Source: Schistocerca nitens (taxonomy: Eukaryota > Arthropoda > Insecta > Orthoptera > Acrididae). From it: 64,000 nt of DNA. A program made the translations under genes and the position numbers. The notes beneath the pieces are model-generated. The model was not told the DNA's origin, did not search any database, and saw only the letters and a program-made list of their open reading frames with translations. Every line of letters starts with the position of its first letter. Position 1 is the stretch's first letter. The stretch is taken from assembly GCF_023898315.1 (NCBI RefSeq), contig NC_064616.1, forward strand, positions 530,119,102 through 530,183,101, given 5' to 3'. Below, one piece after another: positions 22,443-32,283 of the stretch.

Positions 22443-22930
22443 TTGAACTCTTTTTCTGAAGGTTTAGGCAAGGCTAACAGTTTTGTTGCACATATTACCA
22501 TGAAAGACAATGCTCAGCCAAAATTTTGCCTGGCCAGAACTGCTCCCATTGCATTTCAGGACAAAGTCACTGCTGAACTTAAAAAAATGCAAGATAGCAG
22601 AGCTATTGCACCCATAACAGCTAGTCAGTGGGTAGGTCCATTAGCTTTGCTTTTGAAACCCTCAGGTCACATTTGCCTGTGTTGATTTTAAGTTGACAGT
22701 TGATCCACAAACTGTGATTGATACTTGCCCATTGCCATGCTCAGAGAATCTCATGTACAGATTAGGCACTGGTCACTGATTTTCTACAACTGATTTGTGT
22801 TACACATATCTTCAAATACCGCTCGATGAAGCATCTCAAAAAGTGTGGTAGACTCACATAGCAAATTTCCTTTTGCTGTGGGAATGAACTCGACAGTGTT
22901 ACTTAGCATAATTCAGGCATTGTACTCTAC
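22443..22930 (+). pseudogene. Gypsy element reverse transcriptase, N-terminal half
   Basis: The frame 22443-22685 reads KANSFVAHITMKDNAQPKFC, ARTAPIAFQDKV, ELKKMQDSRAIAPITASQWV and PLALLLKPSGHI, the start of gypsy reverse transcriptases. After a shift it continues VDFKLTVDPQTVIDTCPLP, FSTTDLCYTYLQIPLDEAS and QKVW, reaching the first catalytic Asp block (usually FSKLDL). The YIDD box is absent because the element is deleted beyond here. Confidence 0.82.
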
Positions 22931-22954
22931 TTTTTGACTCAAAGGCTTAACTTA

Positions 22955-23290
22955 AGCCATAGTATCAAACAATGGCCCTCAGTTCACACCAAATGAATTT
23001 GAAACACTCTGTGCACACAAAGGCATACAGCATCTAAATAGTGCACCATTCCATCCACAGTCAAATGGCAAAGTGGAATGTTTTGTCAGAACCTTCAAGC
23101 AGCAGATGGCCAAACTTTACATCACACACACCAGGGCTCAAGCTCTGCAACTGTTTCTCACCACCTATAGTTCACATCCATGGTATGGACCATTGTCATC
23201 ACAATTGCTTGACAGCTGCCACCATCAGACACTGCTCCCTCTGCTCCACCCTCCTCAGCATCCAGCACTGAAGGAAGGCTGCAAGTACTG
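22955..23290 (+). pseudogene. Gypsy element integrase core, C-terminal part
   Basis: The reading IVSNNGPQFTPNEFETLC, then KGIQHLNSAPFHPQSNGKVE and CFVRTFKQQM is the second half of the DDE integrase core. The second catalytic Asp (DNG) is Asn here (SNNGPQF), while the third acidic residue (the E of GKVE) is present. The zinc-binding start and first Asp are deleted. Downstream to 23575 a Pro/Gln-rich C-terminal tail is suggested. Confidence 0.82.
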
Positions 23291-23860
23291 CTTTGTACTG
23301 TGTGATATTGTGTTTTACAGGGTTTTTAGTGGCAGCAGATGGTGAGTGTGAGGCGAGATTGTCCTTTGACTTGGCAATTGCATGTATCTTATTTCAGGTC
23401 CCAACAGATTGCAGCCCCGACATCATGATCAATTTCACCACTGTCATGTGCACAGTGATCTTTCTGTATCTCTCCCTCCAGATTCATGGATCCTGAGGAC
23501 ACCGCAGCCTCAGCAGCTACCAGGGGGAGTTATCACACCACAGCAGGACAACCCCATGGAGATGTAGCCTTCGCCTATTCCACCTCCTCTTGTCCTACCG
23601 ATTTAGATGGACCCAATCGCACCACAGCAGTTGACATCTTGCTATGAGCCTCAGGAGGTGGACACATACCCTTCTGGTCATTTTCTGGGGAATGTTTCCA
23701 CCAGAGCAAAGGCTGGATGGTGGGGTACAACCTGAAGCTTGACGTCCCCTGCAGCCAAGGTTTCCAGTCCAATGAAGCTTCCACATTTCTGTCTCTCCCA
23801 CCATTTTCACACTTCCTACATGATGACAGTCCATCGCCTTGTGGGGGAGGAATGTTTTGG

Positions 23861-24259
23861 TGTAATGTCAAGTGCTGGCATGTTGGCTAGGAATGTTACA
23901 CAACATCAGCCAATAGTATGCTGACAGACCCCTCTCTGGGATGACACCAAGACAGGAGCAGCCTCTACATGAAGAGAATATAAGTGTTGTACCACCTAGC
24001 CAGGGCCTGCGTTGTAGTTGAGCTGACCTACAAATGCTACAGCAGTGACTTAGAAACTATATTGGTTCACTTGTAGTAGAAATTGTATATACTGAAGAGC
24101 TTGCTTATGTTTGTCTGCCATCTGTATCTCACAAAGTCTTGCAATCATTTCCTGTAGTAATAAACTCCAATAACACGATTTGTTTGAACTGTAGTCTAGT
24201 GATCCAAGAAAACAGCTTTCCTAGGCACCCTGTATTAAATAAGTCTGCAGAACACAACA
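23861..24259 (+). repeat. 3' LTR
   Basis: It starts TGTAATGTCAAG after a purine-rich GTGGGGGAGG tract (23841-23850) that could be the polypurine primer site. It keeps a promoter-like AATATAAG at about 23977 that the 5' LTR has lost, and lacks about 25 bp (the GTGCGACATG region) present in the 5' LTR. AATAAACTCC occurs near 24160. Confidence 0.85.
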
Positions 24260-24839
24260 AATTAAAAGTGAATATACAAAGCATTCAAATTTAAGACAAC
24301 ATGAGTCAGAAAAAAGAGGAAAGAAAACATTCTCTTTTGTTAACCCTTTATGGTCATGCAGGGTTCACAACACCCCAGTCATTCTTATAAACTGTTTATT
24401 TTCATAACGGATAGGAGTGAACTTTCATGACCTTTGATACCTTTCTAAAAAGTCATGTGCAACCCTCGAGTAAAAATAGAATCTACAATGGAAGCCCGAG
24501 TTCCAAGAAAATATGCAGCAATAAACCATGGGGCGTTTTCAACACCCTGCATGACTCTTCATGTTATTGTGCACTGAGAAAGCTTACAACTGTATTCCAT
24601 AGCAGTTGCTTGTCTAATGTCAATCTGTATGGTTAATTCAGCAATGGATCCTTAAGAAGTAGAACAAGAAGGAATATGGAAGCTTCTGCAAGAAGTATTA
24701 GATGATTATCTGAAGGAGAGGAAGAGGAAGGAGAGAAAACACACAGTTTTGACGTCCTCTCTCATCACAGCCACACAGAAACAGAAGATGAGGACAACCT
24801 ACAACCACAAGTAAGCACAGCAGATAAGCAAAGAACACA

Positions 24840-24977
24840 TGATCTCTTTGTTGGAAAGGATAAGCTTACCAAATGGATGAAAAACTGTTATAGTTACAAC
24901 ATTAGAACTTGGCATTTAGATCTTTCAATTCACATTCCTGGTGAGAAAGCTGTCGCAGAAGCTGCAAAAAGTCCTGT

Positions 24978-25011
<34 letters not shown>

Positions 25012-25888
25012 ATTTATGAATCAAGTAATCATTATAATGATTACGTCATGCACCAACATTTACATACAGCTCATCACATCAAATTTTACAAGAGACCATG
25101 ATGTCAAATCAATTGATGAGGAGGAAATCTAATCTCTTCTTGGTCAATTGATACTGGAACAGTAATACTGAGCAGGACATCAAAATCTGGAAGACTTATG
25201 GGATAGGAATGGTTTTGGAATTGTGATATTTCTTACAACAATGAGTTTGCAGTGCCTTTATTTCTTGTTGCACTGTTTGAGATTCAATGATATTCAAGGC
25301 AGACCACAGAATACAGAGCTTCAGTGCCTAACTCTATTCAGTGAAGCATTTGAACTATTTATGCCAAACTGTGGCAATAATTATACTGTGTCTGAATATA
25401 CTATGGTGAATGAACTACATGTTGCACTTAGAGGCAAATGCTGTTTCCAAGCAAATCTGGATTGAAGATTTTCACCTTGTGCGATGCAAGGACTTTGGGA
25501 ATGGAACTTATTTTGTGAAACAACCAGAGGGTCCATTTTCATTGTGAAACTCATCCATTGGAGATAGTAAATGGAGTGTTAAGGCCTATCAATGGGTTAG
25601 GGACAAATGTGACACTTGCAAGTGGTTTTATTATGTCCCACTGGCTGACAAATTCCTAAAGAAGAAACTTCTGACAGTAGGAACTCTTAGAAAGAATAAG
25701 ATGGAGCTACCTCCAGAGTATGTTTGCACAAGAGGTTGTGATGTACAAAGCACCCTTTTTGGATTCAAAGAGCACAGTACTATAGTTTTCTCTGTGCCAA
25801 AGAAAGAAAAAAATATTATCCTCCTTTTATCTTTGCATCATAACATTGTCATTGACACTGATGCTGCAGATGAGAAGAAACCAGAAAC
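24840..25888 (+). pseudogene. piggyBac transposase, N-terminal and catalytic portion
   Basis: Readable blocks in order: FVGKDKLTKWMKNCYSYN and HIPGEKAVAEAAKSP (24852-24980), then after a 28-base T run FLLHCLRFNDIQGRPQNTE (25265-25320), FELFMPNCGNNYTVSEYTMV and LRGKCCFQ (25340-25450), FYYVPLADKFLKKKLLTVGT-like text (25625-25690) and MELPPEYV, STLFGF and KKEKNIILLLSLHH (25701-25860). These follow the DDE_Tnp_1_7 family from start to the last catalytic region. The usual T-I-D-E catalytic Asp is replaced (VNE). Many stops and shifts make it inactive. Confidence 0.82.
24981..25008. repeat. (T)28 tract in the piggyBac pseudogene
   Basis: A run of 28 T residues sits inside the former coding region, between two piggyBac protein blocks. 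It is an expansion or a poly(A) trace of a minus-strand insertion; no adjacent inserted sequence is evident. Confidence 0.95.
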
Positions 25889-26105
25889 TACACTACTGGC
25901 CATTAAAATTGCTACACCACAAAGATGACATGCTACAGATGCAAAATTTAACTGACAGAAAGAAGATTCTGTGATATGCAAATGATTAGCTTTTCAGAGC
26001 ATTCACACAAGGTTGGCACCGGTGGCAACACCTACAACGTGCTGACGTGGGGAAAGTTTCCAACTGGTTTCTCATACACAAACAGCAGTTGACCGGCGTT
26101 GCCTG

Positions 26106-27147
26106 GTGAAACATTGTTGTGATGCCTCAGTAAGGAGGAGAAATGTGAAACATCATGTTTCTGACTTTGATAAAGGTCGGATTGTAGCCCATTGCGATTG
26201 CGGTTTATCGTATCGTGACATTGCTGCTCTCGTTGGTCAAGATCCAATGACTGTTAGCAGAATATGGAATCAGTGGGTTCAGGAGGGTAATATGGAACAC
26301 CATGCTGGATCCCAAAAGCCTTGTATCACTAGCAGTCAAGATGACACATCTTATCTGCATGGCTGTAACGGATCATGCAGCCACGTCTCGATCCCCGAGT
26401 CAACAGATGGGGATGTTTGCAAGACAACAACCATCTGCATGAACAGTTCGACAACTTTTGCAGCAGCATGGACTATCGGCTTGGAGACCATGGCTGCGGT
26501 TACCCTTGATGCTGCATCACATACAGGAGCACCTGCGATGGTGTACCCAACGACGAACCTGGGTGCACGAATAGCAAAATGTCATTTTTTTGGATGAATC
26601 CAGGTTCTGTTTACAGCATCATGATGGTCACATCCATGTTTGGTGAATGTACATTGGAAGCATGTATTCGTCATCGTCATATTGGTGTATCACCCAGCAT
26701 GATGTTATGGGGTGCCATTAGTTACACGTCTCTGTCACCTCTTGTTCACATTGACGGCACTTTGAACAGTGGACATTACATTTCAGATGTGTTATGACCC
26801 GTGGCTCTACCCTTCATTTGATCCCTGCGAAACCCTACATTTCAGCAGGATAATGCACGACCGCATGCTGCAGGTCCTGTTTGGGCTTTTCTGGATACAG
26901 AAAATGTTCGACTGCTGCCCTGGCCAGCACATTCTCCAGATCTCTCACCAATTGAAAACGTCTGGTCGATAGTGGTCGAGCAACTGGCTTGTCACAATAT
27001 GCCAGTCACTGCTCTTGATGAACTGTGGTATCGTGTTGAAGCTGCACGGGCAGCTGTACCTGCACATACCATCCAAGCTCTGGTTGACTCAATGCCCAGG
27101 TGTATCAAGGCCTTTATTACAGCCAGAGGTGGTTGTTCTGGGTACTG
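26106..27147 (+). pseudogene. Tc1-like transposase, frameshifted
   Basis: The frame 26106-26597 (163 residues) shows the paired helix-turn-helix start: HVSDFDKGRIVAHCDCGLSY, DIAALVGQDPMTVSRIWNQW and GSQKP. Shifted frames then give the catalytic part: FFWMNPGSVYS (usually SDESRF, so the first Asp is changed), GVSPSMMLWGAISYTSLSPL, IDGTLNSGHYI, a QQDNARPH equivalent in degraded text near 26850, and WPAHSPDLSPIENVWS at about 26920-26970. It ends ARGGCSGY before a stop near 27147. It cuts and rejoins DNA through a DDE active site in functional relatives; this copy has several shifts. Confidence 0.85.
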
Positions 27148-27214
27148 ATTCCTCAGGATCTATGCACCCAAACTGTGTGAAAATGTAATCACTTGTCAGT
27201 TCTAGTATAATATA

Positions 27215-27871
27215 CCGGGTGATCAAAAAGTCAGTATAAATTTTAAAATTGATAAAATCACGGAATAGTGTAGATAGATACAAATTGACACACATGCTTG
27301 CTTTGACATGGGTTTTTTTAGAACAAAAAAAATACAAAAGTTCCAAAACTGTCAGACAGTTGGCTCTTTATCTGATCAGAATAGCAATAATTAGCATAAC
27401 AAAGTAAGACAAAGCAAAGATGATGATATTTAAAGGAAATGCTCAATATGTTCACCATCATTCCTCAACAATAGCTGTAGTCAAGGAATAATGTTGTGAA
27501 CAGCACTGTAAAGCATGTGTGGAGTTATGGTGAGGCATTGGCGTCGGATGTTGGCTTTCAGCATCCCTAGAGATGTCAGTCGATCATGATACACTTGTGA
27601 CTGCAGGTAACCCCAAAGCCAATAATCGCACGGACTGAGGTCTGGGGACATGGGAGGCCAAGCATGACGAAAGTGGTGGCTGAGAACACGATCACCACCA
27701 AATAACGCGCATCTGTCGGACATTTTGTGAACTTAGATTTTTTTTTTTCCTTCTTTGTTCTAATAAAACCCCATGTTATTCCAAGCATGTGTGTCAATTT
27801 TTACCTCTCAATCTACATTATTCCGTGGTTTATTAAGTTTTCAAATTTATACTGACTTTTTGATTACCCGG
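27215..27871 (-). mobile_element. Mariner-like element nested in the Tc1-like element (657 bp)
   Basis: The left end CCGGGTGATCAAAAAGTCAG and the right end, on the other strand, CCGGGTAATCAAAAAGTCAG differ at one base, and the repeat continues into TATAAATTT. TA flanks both sides (27213-27214 and 27872-27873). It is too short for a full transposase. The retained minus-strand frame (27481-27723) gives RVLSHHFRHAWPPMSPDLSP, then CDYWLWGYLQSQVY and RRQCLTITPHMLYSAVHNII, the C-terminal catalytic end of a mariner-type enzyme. It is a deletion derivative. Confidence 0.93.
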
Positions 27872-27942
27872 TATTTGTCCAATGAATATCCGTTTATCAT
27901 CTGCATTTCTTCTTGGTGTAGCAATTTTAATGGCCAGTAGTG

Positions 27943-28365
27943 TATAACAATGTACAGTAAGACAAACAGAGGAGTAGAAACAATAGATGAAATGTGCATT
28001 CCTTATTTGACCTCAAGGAAAACCAAATGCTGAAAACTTGCCCTGTCTTTCTGCATGATTGACAATGATGGCAGTAACACCTTCATCTTACATCCAAGTA
28101 ACAACAATAAGAGGATTTCCTGAAGAATTTTCTTACATAAAGTGGTAAAAGCATTAGTAAAGCTGATACTGCACAAGAGAGCAGCCACTCAGTCCTTGCC
28201 TAAACAAGTTAGACGAGTAGAAAATAGCACCTTCTGAACAAAGGGTATCTAATCCCAGACACTGCACAGTTTGTCTTGGATTAAACACATAAAAGTTAAA
28301 TCACATTGTACCCAATGTCTGAAAGCTGTGTGTCTAAACCACATAAAGAATATATGTGAAAAGTA
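27943..28365 (+). pseudogene. piggyBac transposase C-terminal part, with cysteine-rich domain
   Basis: Directly after the Tc1-like element the plus strand reads GVETIDEMCIPYLTSRKTKC (usually GVDxxDxM...RKTxRWP), then LALSFCMIDNDGSNTFIL and NNNK. Near 28300-28345 it reads HCTQCLKAVCLNH, a CX2CX4CX2H pattern of the cysteine-rich end that binds element termini. This is collinear with 24840-25888 and proves the Tc1-like element lies inside the piggyBac coding region. Confidence 0.8.
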
Positions 28366-28835
28366 TTATTATAATGCACCTGTTGTAGCCGGTTACAGTA
28401 ATTAAATTCATACAACTTTTGTATGAGTTTAGAGAATAAATATTTAGTGATATGTTTGATGACTGAAATCTTTAATACAGATCTACTAATACCAGAAAGT
28501 ATAATTTCATAGAAGTCATAAGAAAATGGAAAATTTGTATGGATTTCAAAAACAGTAATCTTACACTTTATTAATCTAAAAATATACACTCAAATTTGGT
28601 GATGTACCATTCTGAAGATTCATTTATCCAGTAACCATATTTATATTAACAATATGCTGCACAGCTACGTCATCACAGGCATTTTTGTTTGGGATGACAG
28701 GATCAGATCGTATGACTAGTAACATCATCAAAACACACTCAACTGCATAACGGATAAAGAAAGTAATTAAATAACATTAACACTTACAGGTTTTCCCAAT
28801 GATTCAGTTAGGCTCAAGTGTAATTTATAATATAG
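28366..28835. other. Unassigned AT-rich stretch
   Basis: No recognisable element. The right terminus of the piggyBac element should lie here or beyond, but no GGGTTAA-type end was seen. Confidence 0.4.
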
Positions 28836-29390
28836 CAGCGCATACGTTCGTTAAGAAGTACGATGTATATTCCTTAGGATATGCATGTATGTCTGAAGAA
28901 CAGGCCAGCACAGTGACTACAGCTGTCATGAAACATGTAAAATGTATTTCCAATTGCAAATAAGGACAGCTATCAGTTGCATAAAGAAATGACGACAATG
29001 AAAATTTGTGCTGGACTGGGTCTTGGACTCAGATTTCCCACTTCATGCAAATGGTCACCATAACCACTTTGGCTCTCTGTGTACGACTAGGGGCCAGACC
29101 CGAACTTCATATGGTGTTCTTCCTGCATCACAACCTGCATCCTTACACATTATGTAATTCCTTTACAGGGAGGACATTTTACTTGAAAGTTGCTGCCTGG
29201 TATTGGCACATAAATATAGTATTGCAGTGCCTGTGCGGTTAAGAAGTAGGATGCAATGTTCCTTTGGACTCAATGGTTCCAAACAAGATCTGCAATCTGG
29301 TGTTGAAGCATGCATGTGAAGGAACATTGCACCATACTTACTAACAATATAGGCACAAAAATATCATTTATCACCTGACAATTAGGAAAA
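28836..29390. mobile_element. Fold-back repeat with tRNA-like promoter, copy 1 (right arm truncated)
   Basis: The left arm contains, on the minus strand, a tRNA-like head: an A box like GAGCCAAAGTGGTTATGG and a worn B box (GAGTCCAAGACCC), followed by CAGTCCAGCACAAATTTT. The arm then turns back around a centre near 29300, where GCAATGTTCCTTTGGAC is mirrored by GTGAAGGAACATTGC. The right arm ends at about 29390, where a CR1-like LINE begins. It shares both halves with 31090-31925. Confidence 0.65.
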
Positions 29391-29394
29391 AAAA

Positions 29395-30282
29395 GTGTCA
29401 ATACAACATATCAATCAAGGACATATCAAAACATACTACTCTGACTATTGCAATATCACACAAGGTTTGCCCCCAAGGCTCAATACTTGGACCACTGCTC
29501 TTCCTTGTGCACATAAACGACCTACTGTCAAACATGAATGCCAGCACCTGTACACTCTTTGCAGATGATACCAGAATCCCCATAACAAGCAAAAATGAAT
29601 ATGAACTCCAAGAGGCCATAAACTGAAATACAGATGAACTTGGTGACTGGTTTGAGAAAAACAAGCTCATTGTTAACTCAAAGAAAACCACTTATCTAAA
29701 CTTCCACCTAAGAACAAACAAAATTATGCCTGATATGAAATTACACAGTTCCCACATATCCCCATATATAGAAACAAGATTTCTAGGCCTATGTATCCAG
29801 GATAATCTAAAATGGCAAACACACATTAATAAAACTTTAGCACGCTAAACAAAGTGGGACATGCCCTACGAATCCTCATATACTACACAAGCCCAGAAAC
29901 TGTTCACACAGTCTACTATGAACAATTCCACAGGGTAATGCAGTATTGTATTATATTCCGGTAAGACTCTAAACATAGCCCAAATGTTCTCCTCACCCTA
30001 AAGAGAGCTATGAGAATAATGGATAAGGCAAAGCCAAGTAATAGCTGCATACCTCTCTTCCGAAAGTTGCTCATCCTACCCATTGGCAGCCTGTATATAC
30101 TAGAACAATGCAAATTTGTAAAAAGTAATATTACAAAATTTAATAAAAATGTAAATGTGAATGTCCATGAATATAGTACTATGCAGAAAATGAAACTCCA
30201 TGTTAAAAAAATTCACACCTCTGCCTTTAAAAACTCTCCCTTCAACAAAGGCATTAAAATATACAACAGCCTGCCATCAGAA

Positions 30283-30330
<48 letters not shown>

Positions 30331-30803
30331 AGTAATTCCCTGACTGTATTTAATAAAAATTAAAATCATTCCTACTTTATCATTGTTTCTACGGTGCAAG
30401 TGAATTTCTGCTCCACATGGGTGGAAAGAAACATGAAAAAAATGCAGCAAAGAATTTTGTAAGGAGTAAAACATTAATGCAAGTATGTGCAAAAAATCTT
30501 GCATGTATATCATCTGCTACTAAGCAAATTAAGCACAGAAAGAATATCCAACCAGGTACTGTTGTGTGTATGTGTGAGAGGAATACAGCACTAAAATACA
30601 AATGTGTAACTGAGTATGTAATTTGTGTGTTCATAACTTCTCAGAAAATATGTATGTAAACTCATGTTTGTGTAAACTTTTGGCATATTACTTCATGCCA
30701 GCAAATTATCATAATGTCCAACGTCAAATGTATGTATGTGCATCATCATGTGCATGTCATGTACAGTATTGATTCAGAGGACAATAAATAAATAAATAAA
30801 TAA
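29395..30803 (+). mobile_element. CR1/Jockey-like LINE, 3' half with (AAAT) tail
   Basis: The plus strand reads VCPQGSILGPLLFLVHINDL (29467-29527), TLFADDTRIP (about 29555-29580), DWFEKNKLIVNSKKTTYLNF and ETRFLGLCIQDNLKWQTHIN, the palm and thumb of a LINE reverse transcriptase with FADD intact. The end of the protein lies at about 30010-30363 and includes KRAMRIMDKAKPSN and FNKGIKIYNSLPSEI. A 45-base A run (30285-30329) interrupts the last residues. The element closes with an (AAAT) tail at 30783-30803. It has several stops. Confidence 0.82.
30285..30329. repeat. (A)45 tract inside the CR1-like LINE coding end
   Basis: The coding pattern continues on both sides (LPSEI before, SLTVFNKN after), so this is an internal A expansion and not the element tail, which is the (AAAT) run about 450 bp further on. 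Confidence 0.95.
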
Positions 30804-30960
30804 TGTGAAAGAACTTGCTTGCCTTCTAGATTCAGTACACCGTAGGTTGCTAGAGCAACAAAGGGTAGCTAGTGAGTGGAAACAAGTTCAGTTCAGTCTC
30901 GTTTTCAAAAAGAGTTGTAGAACAGATGCACATAATTATATAATTGATGATAATCTGTTG
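30804..30960 (+). mobile_element. LINE reverse transcriptase fragment
   Basis: The reading VHRRLLEQQRVASEWKQVQ, then FKKSCRTDAHNYI parallels the 'WK-A-V-PIFKKG-R-DP-NYRPI' finger region of LINE-B/Jockey-type reverse transcriptases. It starts directly after the (AAAT) tail of the preceding LINE. From 30961 to 31089 nothing further is recognisable. Confidence 0.5.
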
Positions 30961-31089
30961 TTGAATAATGGAACATATTTTATTCTCTTGTATTATGACG
31001 TTTGTGGAGAATGAAAATTTCCTCCATAAAAATTATTCATTTAACACAAATGAAGGGGAAGGACTGGGGGACTGCTCCTTTGTACTTAC

Positions 31090-31925
31090 AGTGTAAATAT
31101 TATACATGAAATGTATTTACAGTTGTGAATACATACAATCATCAACCATATAATAGAATGACTAAAGTGAAAATTTGTGAGAGACAGGAAGTTGAGCCCA
31201 GATATCCCACATGGCAGCAGCAGTCACCTTAACGACTTTCCCTATCAGTGCACAACTTGTGGCCAACCCAAAACTTCCATATATTGTCTTTCATTCAACA
31301 CAGTCTGCATTCTTAAACATTATGTAATTTCCATAAGGGGGTGGGGGTATATTTTAATTGAAAATCACTGACTGGTATCAGTTGATAAATATGATATTGC
31401 TGTGCTGTGTTGTTAACGAGTATGATGCAATGTTCCTTCAGATAGGCATGCTCCAACACCAGATTGCAGATTTAGGTTGGAACCATTGAGTCTGAAGGAT
31501 CAACGCATTCTACTTCTTAACAACATGGGCACTGTAATATCATTTTCATCTACTTATACCAAGCAGTAACTTTCAACTAAACTATCCTCACTTGTACGAC
31601 TATTACACAATGTGTGTGAGTGCAGGTTGTGATGCATGAACAATTCTGTATGGAAGTTTAGATCTGGCTGTGAGTCATGCATGGATAGTCAAAGTGGTTA
31701 AAATGACTGTTCAAATAAAGTGGGAAATCCAAGGTGGTGTACCAGTCCTGTGCAAATTTTTATTCTAATCATTCCATTATAAAGCTGATGGTTGTCCATA
31801 TTTTCAGTTATAAATACATTTCATATATTTCATGACAACTGCAGTCACTGCATGCATGTTCAAAGGAACATTACATCATAATTCTTAACAACATAGGTAC
31901 AGTATTGTAATATTGTAGATTATAT
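31090..31925. mobile_element. Fold-back repeat with tRNA-like promoters, copy 2
   Basis: The left arm (31090-31470) and right arm (31480-31925) are imperfect inverted copies. Each arm carries a tRNA-like head, on the minus strand near 31175-31250 and on the plus strand near 31670-31770 (GGATAGTCAAAGTGGTTAAA, then GTACCAGTCCTGTGCAAATT). The two heads therefore point outward. No protein is encoded. The layout fits a composite of two tRNA-derived repeats head to head, or a fold-back element. Confidence 0.65.
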
Positions 31926-32076
31926 GTAAACCTAACTGGATTAATGGGAAAATGTGTTACTCACATTGTTATTTAGTAAATTACTTTTAGAAATAAAATA
32001 ATAGTACTTTATTTCCTCTTTTTTCAGATTCATGTCTCCTTAATTTTGAAGTGATCAGTATCTTCACTTCCAAACT

Positions 32077-32283
32077 GTCAAAATGGCAATATTAAGAGCT
32101 TATTTTGCTAATTTTCTTGGTATGTTACAATCTAAATTTTTAAGAGTTCTTAACATATTTTGATTATTTCCTGGGAGGAAACATCAGAACTGTCTGATTA
32201 CAGCTGACTGAATATGCTGATTATTGAGGTACCGAATAGCTGACAGTCACATAAAAAATGTCTTGGGTGTGATATTTCTCAGT
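32077..32283 (-). repeat. About 205-bp dispersed repeat, copy 2
   Basis: It is the reverse complement of 20254-20459 (see that entry). It encodes no visible protein. Confidence 0.7.

Larger units (their letters stand above)
20473..24259 (+). mobile_element. Ty3/gypsy LTR retrotransposon, internally deleted
   Basis: Two related direct repeats (20473-20844 and 23861-24259) begin TGTAA and end in CA, the usual LTR ends. Between them lie a candidate primer site, Gag with a decayed zinc knuckle, protease, the N-terminal half of reverse transcriptase and an integrase core fragment. The distance between the reverse transcriptase and integrase pieces is far too short, so the rest of the reverse transcriptase, the RNase H and the start of integrase are deleted near 22930-22955. 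No flanking target duplication was found. Confidence 0.85.
25891..27942 (+). mobile_element. Tc1-like DNA transposon
   Basis: The ends are inverted repeats. The left end begins CACTACTGGCCATTAAAATT and its match continues for about 29 bases; the right end is its reverse complement (about 27914-27942). TA flanks it at 25889-25890 and 27943-27944, the target duplication of the Tc1/mariner superfamily. It encodes a Tc1-type transposase in shifted frames and is itself interrupted at 27215-27871 by a mariner-like element. Confidence 0.93.
24344..28365 (+). mobile_element. piggyBac-type element, interrupted by a nested Tc1-like element
   Basis: The left end is TTAA (24340-24343) followed by CCCTTTATGGTCATGCAGGG, the target and CCC-type terminus expected of piggyBac. 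A subterminal inverted partner, CACCCTGCATGAC, occurs at about 24540-24555. Transposase fragments run to 25888, are split by the Tc1-like element (25891-27942) and resume at 27943. The cysteine-rich end is at about 28290-28350. I could not find the right terminus, so the end given is the end of recognisable protein. Confidence 0.8.

Noticed and set aside
20473..24259. An active or intact LTR retrotransposon
   Set aside because: The pol region is deleted, the zinc knuckle and integrase catalytic residues are changed and the LTRs differ by several indels.
29060..29130. A tRNA gene on the minus strand
   Set aside because: The B box is worn and the text belongs to a fold-back repeat found again at 31090-31925.
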